A DNA stretch of 64,000 nucleotides from Cephalotus follicularis (lineage: Eukaryota; Streptophyta; Magnoliopsida; Oxalidales; Cephalotaceae), in assembly GCA_001972305.1 (NCBI GenBank), contig BDDD01000573.1, positions 263,097-327,096 of the forward strand, read 5' to 3'. This document shows, piece by piece, positions 21,186-32,795 of this stretch. The notes below the pieces were generated by a model. That model did no database searches. It was given only the letters and a program-made list of their open reading frames with translations, and was not told the origin of the DNA. Each line of letters opens with the position of its first letter. Within the stretch, counting starts at the first letter, position 1. The position numbers and the translations under genes were made by a program.

Positions 21186-22659
21186 TGTAATGCCTCGTGA
21201 CCAATTTTGGAGTATAAGTATAAAGTAGGCATATTTTTTTCGTACATTTGGCATCAGACCAGATCAAGGTGGAGTAGAGCATACCAAACTAGAGCAGAGC
21301 AGACCCGGTCTAGGAAGAGCAGGCCTGGTCTAGGTAGATTAGACTTGGTTGAGAAGTCTTGGGAGATGACATGGTCTTGGATGTGCGGACCTGCTCAACG
21401 CCATTATTGAACTATGTTGAGTAGACTTGATATAAGCTGAATAGATTTGATATGTGGAGATGCAGAACAGACTTCATACGTGCCGAGCAGTCTAGGAAGC
21501 AAGTGAATTGTGAGTCTGCTCTGGAGTGGATTATGCACCCTACGGGAAAGATATGTTTATAAGAATTTAAGCATTTTTTTAAAAGCCCGGGATTTAAGCG
21601 TTCTTAAGGCCCAAAACTTCGGCCCAATGACTTCATGGGCCCTGAATTATGTGGACATTTCCCTAATTAACTTAAAGTTTCTAGATTATTCACCCTAATC
21701 AAGTTAGAAGTATTATAAAAGGGAACGAACAACATTTCATTTCCTGGTGTTGGCTGATATACTTATCTCGTGCGAGTTTTCTTCTCCTTCATCATTTCTC
21801 CAAGAACTTTTGAAGGGAACAAGTGTGGAAGTGATCTATTTTTCACTCTTCTAGCATAATATTACGTGGACTTGATAACTGAGCCGGAGCATCGAGAGGC
21901 TAGCCAGCGATAGTTACTTTTTGTAAACCTGTGAGTGGGACATTCCCTTCCTATTCTTTATTATCTTGAGACTCCTATTAATATGTGCTTGGTTGTCCTT
22001 GTGCTATGTGATGATTTGATAGGGATTTGAATCCCACATATATTATATTGATCATGTTCTATAACCGTGATATGATTTACGAGGGGGTTAGTGCTCGGGC
22101 TCTGGGTGACTAGGTCACCTTCCTATATTTATGTATCATTGTGATTATGATGTCGTATTTGTACGTTGAAGCTGCTACTATGTGCTATGTCACATATGAT
22201 AACTACCGGTCCAGGATGAAGTGTACGTTCGACGCTCAATTCTCCTTAGAAGCCCATTGGTCTACGATGAGGTGTTATGTGGGAACTGCCCCTGGGTGAC
22301 CATGACCTGGATCTGTGGTATATTATTGTCTATGATGGTATGCTAAGTGTGAGTGCAGCAGAGTTGCTCTGTTACTTACCTATTGGACTGTGTTTGGTTA
22401 TCTTATTCCGCGTAGTTTCTCGACGAGGGCTAGGTCCTGGTGGTTATACGTAGGCCCCTCGGACGAGTATGGGATGACGAGGGCTCAGACCATTCGTTGA
22501 TACGCCGGCCCCTCGGACGAAGCAGAGGTGGGCACTATGCTCAGGTGTATGAAGGATGTTGTACACATCCTATAGCCTTACCTAGATTAATTCTCTAGTG
22601 GTTGTATTCTAATCTCCTGGGAATTGACGGATATATATATGATGATGACAATATTGATA
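21186..22659 (+). repeat. Gypsy A 3' LTR, left part
   Basis: It begins TGTAATGCCTCGTGACC and runs parallel to the 5' LTR up to a TATATATATGATGATGACA stretch, where gypsy B is inserted after TGATA (22655-22659). It shares the TTGATACGCCGGCCCCTCGG repeats near 22495. No gene is seen. Confidence 0.9.
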
Positions 22660-22823
22660 TGTAATGACCAAAAATTCCATTTAATGTAATGTTGTAATTC
22701 TCAATGTAAGTTTATTGTGAATTAATGAGAATGATGGATTTTTCCAACTTATAATGTTGATTTTGGAGTGAAAGAGTGTTAAGAATGTTGTGTTGGATTG
22801 GAAATGCAAGAAAAAGGGCATTG

Positions 22824-23050
22824 AGCGTTGACGCTAAGAAATGGCTTCAACGCCAAAGAGTAAACACTATGCTTAAGGCTTCTGACCTTAAAGCATCGAC
22901 ACCATGAAATAGCATCAACACCAGGAAGTAAGGCGCGACAATGTGTCGACGCCAAGGATACGCGTTAACGCGGTTCGTGGAACCTGTTCGCTCTAAGGAT
23001 GGATGGTCAACACGTCAATGGCTAAGGATTGACATCGACGACTAAAACTG
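22824..23050. repeat. CpG palindrome array 1 in the gypsy B LTR
   Basis: Units such as GAGCGTTGACGCTAAG, AAGCATCGACACC, TGTCGACGCCAAGGA and CATCGACGACTAA recur every 20-40 bp. They are variants of GCGTCGACGC with transition changes at CpG. Confidence 0.7.
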
Positions 23051-23172
23051 TCGGCAGAATAAGTTAAAACACTAACAAAAGATGCGTGAAAGAGAAGTGT
23101 AAGACACTTTTTCTCTTCCCTAAACACTAAAATGGTGGAGAAAAGAGAGAGAGAAAGGACATTTGTGCATGT

Positions 23173-23174
<2 letters not shown>

Positions 23175-23226
<52 letters not shown>
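23175..23226. repeat. (GA)n microsatellite
   Basis: This is an uninterrupted GA run of about 50 bp in the gypsy B 5' LTR. The 3' LTR copy near 30410-30431 is much shorter. Confidence 0.95.
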
Positions 23227-23694
23227 CACATTGTGCCTTGCATGCGTGAAGAAAAGAGGGATAGAAAAACTCCATCAATGCACACCTCTCATCTCCTTCC
23301 TTCAGCGCATGAAAGAGGAATAAAGAGAGAACCACACTCTCCATTGTTGTACTGGATAAAATCTTGAAGGCGTGGGAGTTGGAAGCTTGAACTTGGAGCT
23401 GCTGTGCTGGACATGGAAGCACAAAGCTACTAGTCGGTGGAACTTAAAGAGGTGGACTTCGATTCCTAACTTGGAATCTTAGGTTGGGACTATATACATG
23501 TAATTTTGAGTTCAAAAATAGTAAATGGTCATTAATGATTTGCGTGATTATTGTGGATTGTGTACTGAATGATTGATGATACGTTTACCATGTTTTGTTA
23601 ACCTGCCATGCATGTTATGTTCTTGAATGGTCTTGGATTGGTTTGCATGCATGAGTTGGTTTGGATTCCATTGATATTGAGATGCGTTGAAGAA

Positions 23695-24110
23695 GACGTT
23701 CTGGTATTCTTTAACCGTCGACGCTTTAAGGAAAAGCGTCAATGCTATGGACTGTTGTGCAAAGAATGGGTACTGTTTCTACTATAAATGTCGATGCTTA
23801 AAGAAAACGTTGAAGCCCTGTTTCATTGCACATGGAAAAGACGTTGGAGGCATTGACGCATGAGGTTCCTATATCAAAGCGTCGATGGCAAGGATTGAAG
23901 TGCTAACGCTCAAGGGGCCTTGCCTTAAAGCATCAACGCCATAAAAGATAAATGTTGACTCCCAAAGCTTCTGGTTGAAAGCGCTGACACTAAGGGTATA
24001 AGCTTCGATGCTTAAAGGACATAAGCGTCGACGCCAAGAGTTAAATAGGGATGCTTAAGTGACGGTTATGAACGTTGAAGCCTAAATGGTACACGTTGAC
24101 GCGAAATGAA
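23695..24110. repeat. CpG palindrome array 2 in the gypsy B LTR
   Basis: Examples are CCGTCGACGCTTTAAGG (about 23716), AAAGCGTCAATGCTA, AATGTCGATGCTTAAAG, AAGCGTCGATGGCAAGG and ATAAGCGTCGACGCCAAG (about 24021). The right half also survives in the 3' LTR at 44612-44790. Confidence 0.72.
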
Positions 24111-24810
24111 CCTATTTGCATTTTGAGCATATCTTGCTTGCATATTGTTATGGATTGAATTGTAAATTGGATTGTTAATGAATTCTAAAATGTATTGTCA
24201 TTTTGGAAAGTGCATACATGATTTAAAGTAAACCGTTATTTTACACGAGATGCATATTTTCGAAGGATTGAAAAATAGTTTCAAAGATTGAAAACTGTAT
24301 TACGGATTGTTAAACATTTTGAACAAATGTATTATTTCAAGTATTTTATAACTTATAAACTACTTGAAAAATGGATTGATTTTTTGATTGATTGTTGGAT
24401 GGTGATTGGGATTGTTGCCGTATTAGTTGCGTGGCGGAGGTTTCCATTGACGGCTAATGGCAGGTTTGGGCTCTAGGTGCCAGGAGATGGCTAGGGACAC
24501 CCACTTTTGGTTACTTAGCCGTAGTGCAAGTAAAATTGGATTGTTGACCTGCATCGAGTCGGCCGGAGACGGGGCTGAATTAGGAGTACGACATCAGGGC
24601 CAGGAGATGGCGACGCTCTTCGTTCTGATTGATTGGATTGACTGGTCCTTTGTGATAGGATTGATGGATTGTGTGGTTGTAGCCACTTGCCATGACTGCT
24701 TATATATTGGTACATATATGTATTGATATATATTATGTATTGCATCATAATGCATTCATCACATGACATTCATTATCGTTGATCCCAAAGTGTATTTATA
24801 TTTTTCCTAC

Positions 24811-24831
24811 TTAGCCATTGGATTCGGCTAA
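24811..24831 (+). promoter_or_regulatory. Conserved LTR hairpin, gypsy B 5' LTR
   Basis: TTAGCC-nine bases-GGCTAA stands where gypsies A, C and D have TTAGTC/GACTAA. The changed pair (C:G for T:A) keeps the stem, and CCCTATC follows. Confidence 0.6.
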
Positions 24832-25198
24832 CCCTATCAATTTCATATTGATGCAGTGGACAGACACCGTCGAGCGTGGTGAAAACGATGAAGAGTTCAA
24901 GTTGTTTTTCCCTTTGAATAAATGGATTCTTGTACTAATGGATTTATGTATTAACTATTTTAGTTAATGCTTCGTTTCGAGGGCAATTAAGATATTGGTA
25001 CTGTGTTGTGATCAAACACTTAGTAATATATAGTATGGGATGCATGTTACGTATTTTAATTCAGCTTATGTTAATGCTTCCGCACTAATTAATTATGAAT
25101 TAGAAAGTTTTAAATTTTTTGTATTTTTATATAAGCTGAATATATGTTGATTGCCATGACCTCCGGGCTGATATGTTGGAAATTGGGTATGACAGCAG

Positions 25199-25210
25199 TG
25201 GTATCAGAGC
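25199..25210 (+). other. Gypsy B primer-binding site
   Basis: TGGTATCAGAGC lies four bases after the LTR end and is complementary to initiator tRNA-Met. Confidence 0.9.
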
Positions 25211-25309
25211 ATATATGTTATTATACTCTTAGTTTAGATAAGTTCCTTGGCAATTAACTATTGTTTCCTTAAGATGACTAATCACATCTTTCCATGTAGG
25301 AAACAAAAA

Positions 25310-26393
25310 TGGACGGAAGGAGAAGACGTGAGGGACTCGAGCTGCTGATGGAAATATTCCCCACGAAGCAAATGATAGGGGAGCTGCCAATGTAAATGTT
25401 CCTGAGGTAGCAAATGAAAGGAGAGATTCGATGGATCGTATTGCTGACTACTTTCAGTAACAAATGGCTACTAATATGGCTAATATGGAGGATATGCGGC
25501 GATTGTACGCCCAAGCCCAACCATAACACATAGCTCCTGACCGTGGTGCACGAGATGAAAGAGACCAGTTCGGAAGGAGTCTTGAGAGATTTATGAGGCA
25601 AAACCCTCCTGCCTTCAAGGGTGTGCTTGATACTACTTTTGTTGAGAGATGGTTGCAAGATCTAGAGAAGATCTTTGAGGTGATGGATTGCACTGATGAT
25701 CAGAAATTGAAGTTTGTTGTGTGTCGTTTATGGTGGGAGGCCATTCACTAGTGGGAGATGTTCAAGGCAAAATGGGAGTCTGCTAGACTTTCCAGTACTT
25801 AGGAGAGATTTTAGGAGGAATTTTTGGAGACTTATGTGCCGCGAATTGAACGCGAATGGAGAGAGACAGAACTTTTGGAGTTACGTCAAGGCGAGATGAC
25901 TGTGGCTGAATATCAAGCCAAGCTTATAGAGCTTGCCAGACATTCGGCTTATCTGGTAGGTGATGAGGAAAAGAAGATTCAGAGGTTCCTGAAGGGTCTA
26001 CGACTGGATCTTCGGGGAAGGATTAGAGCTATGGAGCTAAAGACTTTCGTTCAAGTTACTCAGAAGGCAAGATTGTTAGAAAGTATCAAAAATGAAGATC
26101 GTTCTGAGAGGGCTCGTACGCAACAGAATAAACAAGCCTACACACAGTCTACACCAGCATCATGCAAGTGGCAAGGTAGTGGTTCTCCAACCAAATAATC
26201 GAAGAATAGATCTCAGCAGACTGCCACTCAAAGTAATCCTAGTCAGGGGAGTAATGCAAGATCTGGAGTTGTTTCCATTGTGGTTGTGCAAGCCATCAAC
26301 AGAAAGATTGTTGGGTGAATAATGGGTTATGCATAAGGTGTGGGGCATCTGTCCATTTAGCCAAGGATTGTCCAAAGGGGGACAATGCCTACT
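25310..26393 (+). pseudogene. Gypsy B gag
   Basis: The gag core is recognisable in one main frame with stops: MRQNPPAFKGVLDTTFVERW (about 25592), LQDLEKIFEVMDCTDDQKLK, then ETYVPRIEREWRETELLELR, QGEMTVAEYQAKLIELARHS and IQRFLKGLRLDLRGRIRAME (to about 26030). Two CCHC knuckles end it, CHCGCASHQQKDC (26278-26320) and CIRCGASVHLAKDC (26334-26376). Internal stops at about 25750, 25800 and 25812 (H*WE, ST*ERF*EE) disable it. Confidence 0.87.
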
Positions 26394-26890
26394 AGACCTG
26401 CTGGTAGTAGCGGTGCTGCAGCTGGACCTTCACAGCGGAGGGATACTGGCAAGGGTATCATGAAACGTAGGGTCTTCAATCTTACTCAGACAAAAGTTCC
26501 GGAGTCTACTTTTGTCATTGGAGGTACATTGTATATTTATGAATTTTCTGCTAGAGTGTTGATGGACCCTGGAGCGTCACATTCATTTATTTCTTCACGA
26601 TTTGCATCTTGTTTGGATATGACACCCGGTTGCATGCCATATGTTCTCAATGTTAGTGCACCTGCTGGAGATTCCATGTGTACATATTCTGTGTATAGGA
26701 GTTGCGAGATTTCTATGGCGGGTATTTCACTGTATGCAGATCTTATTGTATTGCCCATTCATGACTTCGGTTTCATCTTGGGTATGGATTGGCTGTCAGC
26801 TCATCGTGCTCATATGGACTGTTATGGCAAGATAATGGATTTTTGTCTACCCATGGTACTACCTTCCAGTTTATGGGAGACAAATGATTT
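26394..26890 (+). pseudogene. Gypsy B aspartic protease
   Basis: Frame 26385-26894 is open. It has a Ser/Ala/Gly-rich linker, then RVFNLTQTKVPESTFVIGGT and VLMDPGASHSFISSRFASCL, the protease active site in the DPGA(S/T)HSF form common in plant Ty3 elements. IHDFGFILGMDWLSAHRAHM follows. This is one of the better preserved segments of gypsy B. Confidence 0.87.
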
Positions 26891-27850
26891 TTGACACCAA
26901 TATTATCCTTCACTCGTGCAGAGAGGTATCTTGAGAAGGGATGCGAAGGATATCTGGCTTATGTGATTGATAGTAGAACAGAGAAGGGATGGAGTCTTGA
27001 GGAAATTCTTGTCGTAAATGAGTTTCTTGATATGTTTCCTGCAGATTTGGTATCATTGTCACCAAAAAGGAATATGGAGTTTGTTATTGATCTTGTACCT
27101 GGTACAACTCCTATTTCTAAGGCATCGTACAGAATGGCTCTTGCAGAATTGAGAGAGTTGAAGTTGCAATTGCAATATTTGATTGACAAAGGTTTCGTTC
27201 GACCTAGTGTTTCCCCGTGGGTGCACCAGTATTGTTTGTGAAGAAGAAAGATCGGTCGATGAGACTTTGCATTGATTACCGAATGCTGAATAACGCAATG
27301 ATTAAGAACAAGTATCCTCTTCCACACATTGAAGAATTGTTTGATCAGTTGCAAGGATCGAGAGTATTCTCTAAACTCAATTTGAGATCAAGTTATCACC
27401 AGTTAAGAGTACGAGAAGGAGATATCGAAAAGATTGCTTTTTGAACACGATATGGTCACTATGAGTTTCAGGTGATGTCGTTTGGTGTTACGAATGCACT
27501 GGCAACATTCATGTCAATGATGAAAGATGTGTTCTGACCATATCTCAATAAGTTTGTGGTTATATTTATTGATGACATATTGATATATTCGAGGAATGAG
27601 GAGGAACATGCACATCATCTGAGGCTAGTTTTGTAGATCCTTAGAGGACAACAATTGTATGCCAAATTCATTAAGTGTGAATTTTGGCTTGATCATGTGA
27701 TCTTTCTTGGTCACATAGTTTCTGGAGAAGGTTTGGAGGTGGATTCGTCAAAGACAGAGGTTGTCTGGGATTTGCCACAACCAAAGAATGTGACTAAAGT
27801 GTGTAGTTTTCTTGGATTGGCGAGTTTTTATCAGAGGTTCATTTAGAATT
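26891..27850 (+). pseudogene. Gypsy B reverse transcriptase
   Basis: Frames 26891-27241 and 27217-27444 overlap through a 1-base loss near 27222. They contain [80 protein letters not shown] and [20 protein letters not shown]. In the last motif Asn stands where the first catalytic Asp (KLDL) belongs. The second catalytic motif FIDD is at 27565-27576. LGHIVSGEGLEVDSSKTEVV and VCSFLGLASFYQRFI finish the domain. Confidence 0.88.
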
Positions 27851-28450
27851 TTTCGAGAATTGCTGCGCCATTGACCAAGTTGACCCAAAAGAAGAATTTA
27901 TTTGTCTGGGATAAGGACTTTGAAGCTAGTTTCCGAGAATTGAAGGATCGGTTGATTACTGCTCCTATCTTGGCATTGCCCGATGGTAATGAAGACTTTG
28001 CAGTATATAGTGATGCTTTGGGTAAAGGATTGGGTTGCGTGTTGATGCAACATGGTAGGGTGATTGGCTATGCGTCAAGGAAGCTGAAACCTTATGAAGA
28101 GAATTACCCTACGCATGATCTCGAATTGGCTGCTATTGTCTCTGCTCTTCAGAAATGGAGAGACTACTTGTATGGAGCACAGTTCGAGATATTTACTGAC
28201 CATAAGAGTTTGAAGTACCTATTCTGCCAAGATGAATTGAATATGAGGCAGTGTAGAGGGGTTGAATTCTTCAACGACTACGATTGCAGTTTCCAGTACC
28301 ACCCTAGAAAAGCAGATGTTGTTGCTGATGCGATGACTTGCAAAGCTATGATAGCTAGTACGATGGTGTCTCAATGGAGATTGCTGGAAGATTTTCAAAA
28401 GTGGACTCCATTTGTACAGTCCTCTGGAGTATTTATTGCTAGTCTATGAG
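27851..28450 (+). pseudogene. Gypsy B RNase H
   Basis: Frame 27871-28449 is open for 192 codons: [60 protein letters not shown] and [17 protein letters not shown]. All the RNase H acidic residues are visible. It ends at a TGA at 28447. Confidence 0.88.
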
Positions 28451-29440
28451 CTCAGCCAGCATTGCTTGATGAGATAAAGAATGTTCAGACGTATGATCCT
28501 AAATTGCAAAACAATCGAGAGGATTTGGAGTCGAGCCCTGATTTTCAGTTACATTCTAATGGTGTACTAAGATTTCAAGGACGGGTTTATCTTCCAAACG
28601 TTGATGGGTTGAAGAATGAATTTCTTTATGAAGCTCATAAATCTCAGTATAGTATTCATCCTGGTAGCACAAAAATGTATCAAGAAATGAAGCAGAATTA
28701 TTGGTGGCCTGGTATGAAGCGTGAGATCGTTGAATATGTCACTAAGTGCTTGACTTGTCAGAGAGTCAAGGCCGAACACCAAAGACCGACAAGGTTATTG
28801 CAATCATTGCCAATAGCAGAATGGAAATGGGAACACGTAACTATGGATTTCGTTTCTGGTTTTTCGTTGACTCAGAATTGTCATAATGCAGTGTGGGTCA
28901 TCGTTGATAGACTCATGAAGTCAACTCACTTTTTGCCTACCCATGTTATTAATTCGGCGAGCAAGTTGGCTCGGCTATACATAAAAGAGATTGTGAGACT
29001 GCATGGTGTCCCTGTTAGTATTGTGTGTGATTGAGATTCGATCTTTACTCCCAACTTCTGGAAAAGATTTCATACAGTTTTTGGAACGAAGCTGAATTTT
29101 AGCACAGCTTTTAATACACTGACAAATGGACAGTCAGAGCGTACCATCCAGACTTTGGAGGATATGCTCCGAGCTTGTGTTATTGATTTCAGTGGTACTT
29201 GGGAGGATCATATTCCATTGATATAGTTTTTGTACAATAATAGTTATCACTCGAGCATTGGTATGGCTCCGTACAAAGCTCTGTATGGATAAAAATGTAG
29301 ATCACCTATCTGTTGGGATGAGGTTGGTGAACGACCGTTGCTTGGGTCGGATCTTGTTGAGGAGACTTCAGAGAAAGTCAAGGTAATCAAGGAGAGATTC
29401 CTTACAGCACAAAGTCGACAAAAGAGTTATGTCAATTGTG
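28451..29440 (+). pseudogene. Gypsy B integrase
   Basis: Frame 28462-29034 contains the HHCC domain (HKSQYSIHPGSTKMYQEMKQ and YVTKCLTCQRVKAEHQR) and the core (WEHVTMDFVSGF, VIVDRLMKSTHFLP and LHGVPVSIVCD). A TGA at 29032 interrupts it just after the second catalytic Asp. NGQSERTIQTLEDMLRACVI supplies the Glu motif near 29125-29185. Stops at 29225 and 29288 follow. Confidence 0.87.
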
Positions 29441-29883
29441 TGAAAAGAAGACCTTTAACTTTTGATGTCGGAGATCATGTATTTCTGAAAGTTTCTCCTT
29501 GGAAGGGTGTTTAGAGATTTGGGAAAAGGGGAAAACTAGCTCCACGCTACATTGGTCCTTTTTAGATTTTTGAGAGAGTTGGGGAAGTGGCATACCAGCT
29601 CGCCTTGCCTCCTGCATTGTCGAATGTACATGATGTCTTCCATGTATCTATGTTGCGAGGCTACATCCGAGATCCATCACATATCTTGGATTATGGCTCG
29701 GTATCGGTGCCAGATGATCTTTCTTGAGAGGCGTTGCCTGTAAAGATTCTGGATTGGAAGACTCAAGTATTGAGGAACCAAACAATTCCTATGGTGAAGG
29801 TTCAATGGTAGTTCCATCATCCTGATGAAGGGACGTGGGAACGTGAAGATGAGATTAGGGAATGCTAGCCTCACTTATTCTAG
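29441..29883 (+). pseudogene. Gypsy B integrase C-terminus with chromodomain-like tail
   Basis: FDVGDHVFLKVSPWKGV, RGKLAPRYIGPF, YQLALPPALSNVHDVFHVSM and LRGYIRDPSHILDY form the GPY/F module. VLRNQTIPMVKVQW, stop, HPDEGTWEREDEIRE ends at the TAG at 29881. Several TAG/TAA stops stand where Arg, Gln or Trp codons are expected. Confidence 0.84.
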
Positions 29884-29910
29884 AGATGTTAAAATTCGAG
29901 GACGAATTCT

Positions 29911-29926
29911 TTGAAGGGGGGATGAT
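29911..29926 (+). other. Gypsy B polypurine tract
   Basis: TTGAAGGGGGGATGAT precedes the 3' LTR start TGCAATGACC at 29927. Confidence 0.85.
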
Positions 29927-30642
29927 TGCAATGACCGGAAATTCCATTTAATGTAATGTTGTAATTCTAAATGTAAGTTTATCATAAATTAATGAGAATG
30001 ATGGATTTCTCAAACTTATAATGTTGCTTTTGGAGTGAAAGAGTGTTAAGAATGTTGTGTTGGATTGAGAATTAAAGAAAAATGGCGTTGAGCGTCAACG
30101 CCAAAGAGTAAACACTACGTTTAAGGCTTCTAACCTTCAAGCGTTGACGCCATGAAATATCGTCAACACCAAGAAGTAAGGCACGACACTAAGGGTCCTT
30201 GCCCTAATGCGTAGACGCCAAGGATACGTGTTAACGCGGTTCGTGGAACCTGTTAGCACTAAGGATGGATGGTCAAAGCGTCGACACCTAAGGGTTGATG
30301 TCGAAGCCTAAAACTGTCGGCAGAATAAGTTAAAACACTGACAGAAGATGCGTGAAAGAGAAGTGTAAGATACTTTATCGCTTCCCCAAGCACTGAAATG
30401 GCAGAGAAGAGAGAGAGAGAGAGAGAGAGAAAGGACATTTATGCAGGTGAAAGAGAAAGAGAGAGGCACATGGCGCCTTGCACGCGTGAAGGAAAGAGGG
30501 AGAGAAAAACTCCATAAATGCACACCTCTCATCTCCTTCCTTCAGCGCCCGAAAGAGGAAGAAAGAGAGAAAGAGAGAGAACCACACTCTCCATTGTTGT
30601 ACTAGATAAAAGCTTGAAAGCTTGGTGGTTGGAAGCTTGAAC
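29927..30642 (+). repeat. Gypsy B 3' LTR, left part
   Basis: It is collinear with 22660-23392 of the 5' LTR, including the palindrome array and a shortened GA tract. Similarity stops after GGAAGCTTGAAC at 30642. It resumes at 44599 with sequence matching 23864 onward, so about 471 bp of the LTR are gone. Confidence 0.88.
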
Positions 30643-31120
30643 CACACTCTCCTTCCACAATCTCTCCATCTCTCATCTCTCTACCACAATCTCTTTAATC
30701 CCGTTTCACACCAGCCATCCAATACAAAACCACAATCTCTCTATCTCTCATCTCTCTACCATCCATCAAATACAAAGAGAAACAAATGAAGAAACGGGGT
30801 TTCCAGTTAAATATGGGTATGAAGAAAGGGGGGCAGATTTGGGGATGACTTGGAGTCAATCGATTTTGATTTTGTGGCCTCGGATTTGGTTGTTGGGAAG
30901 GCTCTCATCTCTTTGGTGCTGCTGGTGGTGTCATTTTGGGTGGTTGCTATAGGGACTGTTTTGGTTGACAATGACGATGGAGCTGGGGGTTGTGGATATT
31001 TGTTGCGTTTGAGGGTAACGACGATATGGGTGGTTTATGGATTTCGTTGATAGTTGTCGTACCCTAAAGGAACACAAAAAATTAGCTCTCTTCCGTCTCC
31101 TCCATCAGGACACTGCAAAC
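30643..31120. other. Non-LTR sequence upstream of the host gene fragments
   Basis: A CT-rich stretch contains two imperfect copies of a block with CACAATCTCTCNATCTCTC (about 30656 and 30729), then ordinary unique-looking sequence. It may be the 5' region of the DCAF4-like fragment. No transposon ends or open gene can be supported. Confidence 0.4.
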
Positions 31121-31365
31121 ATGCCAAAAGGTTCTTACACTTTGTACACCTTTTTTTTTTTTGGTTTCTGCTGTCATAATTTCTATATTTTGTGTTGTGG
31201 TGGGGTTATTATAAATAAATGATTGAATTAGTAGCAATAGTAGTTTTGAATTTGTGGTAGTGATAATAGAAGTTGATATGTGGCAGAACTTGCTGGGTTT
31301 TATTATGATGCTGAGAAGAACAGGTATTTCCCTCTTAAAGGACCAATTCCGGGCACTTCTTATTA
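31121..31365 (+). pseudogene. Putative DCAF4-like WD40 protein, first two exons only
   Basis: ATG CCA AAA G (31121-31130) is followed by GT. An AG at 31285-31286 precedes AACTTGCTGGG. Splicing 31131-31286 out gives MPKELAGFYYDAEKNRYFPL and then KGPIPGTS. The FYYDxEKNRYFPxKGPIPG signature is what I recall for the N-terminus of plant DDB1-CUL4-associated WD40 (DCAF4-like) proteins; a search is needed to confirm it. No WD40 repeats are seen downstream. Such a protein would be a substrate receptor of a nuclear CUL4 ubiquitin ligase. The intron has proper ends, so this is a genomic fragment and not a processed copy. Confidence 0.5.
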
Positions 31366-32270
31366 TAATTCAGGCTTCTTTCGTTTTTAACAAGAATTTG
31401 GTTCATGAGAAGGAAATTGTTTCTGTTTGGCTTTTAAATAAAAATGGGAGAAGAAATTTGTTTGACATTCTTCTTCTTGAGGACCAAGAAACCATTTTTA
31501 TTCTTAGTTGAACCTGATACAATTTCTTTCTTAGTTGGTTTTCATCCTTTTTTAAAACAATGATTTAGAGCAAAATAAAGCTTATTGCTTTTTTATGGTC
31601 CAAAAGATTCATGGTACACGAGTGAGCTATTGTATTTTTTCGCTTCTTCCATTTTTTGGTAGATTAAAGACTTGAACACGGTTGTTATGACACTGACTGA
31701 TGTTATCAAACTAATGCTTGAGTGAAAAGAGGGCGGTTCATTTTCTAATAGATAATGGGTATCATTTATGATGAATATATTTGTATTTTAAAGTGAATAA
31801 TTTCATATCGGCAAACTGGTCTTAATATACTCTAGGAGGCTACTATTACAAGGAAGAATAAACATGAGATAATTTTGTTGTTAAATTGACTGCAAGTTCA
31901 CCATTTTGTATAACAGCATCAATGATGGTGAGCTAAATTTTTTGTTGATATGCATGAAGAATCTCAAAACAAGCAGAGAACGCTAAAGCATTAAATGATT
32001 ACTATATTTCACTATTTCCTCTGCAAACAACTTTTTCACAGAAAAATTCCCTTCATGCAGGGGCTGTTGAACGGAGAAAAAGAAGTGACGACAATACTTC
32101 ACAATCACGTTTGTAGGTAAAGATTATATTCTCTGAAAGTCGTGGTCTGTGCTTAATTACAAGTTAGTAATTAGTAAGCAAGCTCCTTTCTTTTGTCAAT
32201 TGTATGTCAAAAGCTTATGTTACTGGTTTTTTTGTGTGATCGAGCGTTTGCTTTTATGCCTTCATTATAG
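31366..32270 (+). other. Intron-like AT-rich sequence with one possible exon
   Basis: This is mostly T-rich sequence. A possible exon lies at 32043-32117: an acceptor CAG at 32040, then a frame with HAGAVERRKRSDDNTSQSR, ending before GTAAAG. I cannot tell whether it belongs to the DCAF4-like or the ZIP fragment. No ZIP N-terminal exon is found here. Confidence 0.35.
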
Positions 32271-32795
32271 GTCCCTGATGGCACAGATGCCCACGCTGCA
32301 CACTCATTTGCAACTTCTAGTTCATTTGGAGATAGCATTTTGTTGATTGTTACCTTGTGTTTTCATTCCGTCTTCGAGGGCATTGCAATTGGAGTTTCGA
32401 GCACAGAAGTTAATGCTTGGAAAGTGCTATGGACCATCAGTTTGCACAAGATATTTGCAGCCATTGCAATGGGAATAGCTCTCCTTCGTATGTTACCAGG
32501 CCGCCCCTTCTTGTCGTGTGTAGCGTATGCTTTCGCATTTGCCATTTCAAGTGCCATTGGTGTGGCTATTGGAATTGTAATCGATGCCCCAACACAGGGT
32601 AATGTTGCATATTGGATTTATGCCATATCAATGGGTATAGCATGTGGGGTGTTCATTTATGTATCGATAAACCATCTACTAGCCAAGGGTTATGTGCCCC
32701 AAAAGATTGTTTCTGTTGACACACCTCGTTACAAGTTATTGGCAGTGTTGTTGGGAGTTGGGGTGATTGCTGTTGTGATGATTTGGGACACCTAA
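32271..32795 (+). pseudogene. ZIP-family metal transporter, last exon (C-terminal half)
   Basis: After an AG acceptor (TTCATTATAG), the frame runs 174 codons: [13 protein letters not shown], then membrane segments with [19 protein letters not shown] (His near 32364) and [20 protein letters not shown] (His-Lys near 32445), and later segments ending VMIWDT and [12 protein letters not shown] and SLHK are the metal-binding motifs of transmembrane helices IV and V in ZIP zinc/iron transporters, which move divalent metals into the cytoplasm. It most resembles the ZIP2 type. The exon is open and looks conserved, but helices I-III are not found upstream. It is thus a fragment or a gene broken by insertions. 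Confidence 0.85.

Larger units (their letters stand above)
22660..25194 (+). repeat. Gypsy B 5' LTR
   Basis: This 2,535-bp LTR runs TGTAATGACC to TATGACA. It contains palindrome arrays (22824-23050 and 23695-24110), a GA microsatellite (23175-23226) and the hairpin at 24811-24831. Hydrophobic or SLSLSL reading frames across the microsatellite are not genes. Confidence 0.9.

Noticed and set aside
22993..23422. Reading frames rich in SLSLSL / RERERE
   Set aside because: They are translations of the (GA)n microsatellite in the gypsy B LTR.
26540..26600. DPGAS in the gypsy B protease as an unusual active site
   Set aside because: DPGA(S/T)HSF is common in plant Ty3 proteases, so it is not a lesion.
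31254..31511. 85-codon frame over the DCAF4-like exon
   Set aside because: It is a different phase; the phase joined to the upstream ATG by splicing gives the meaningful protein.
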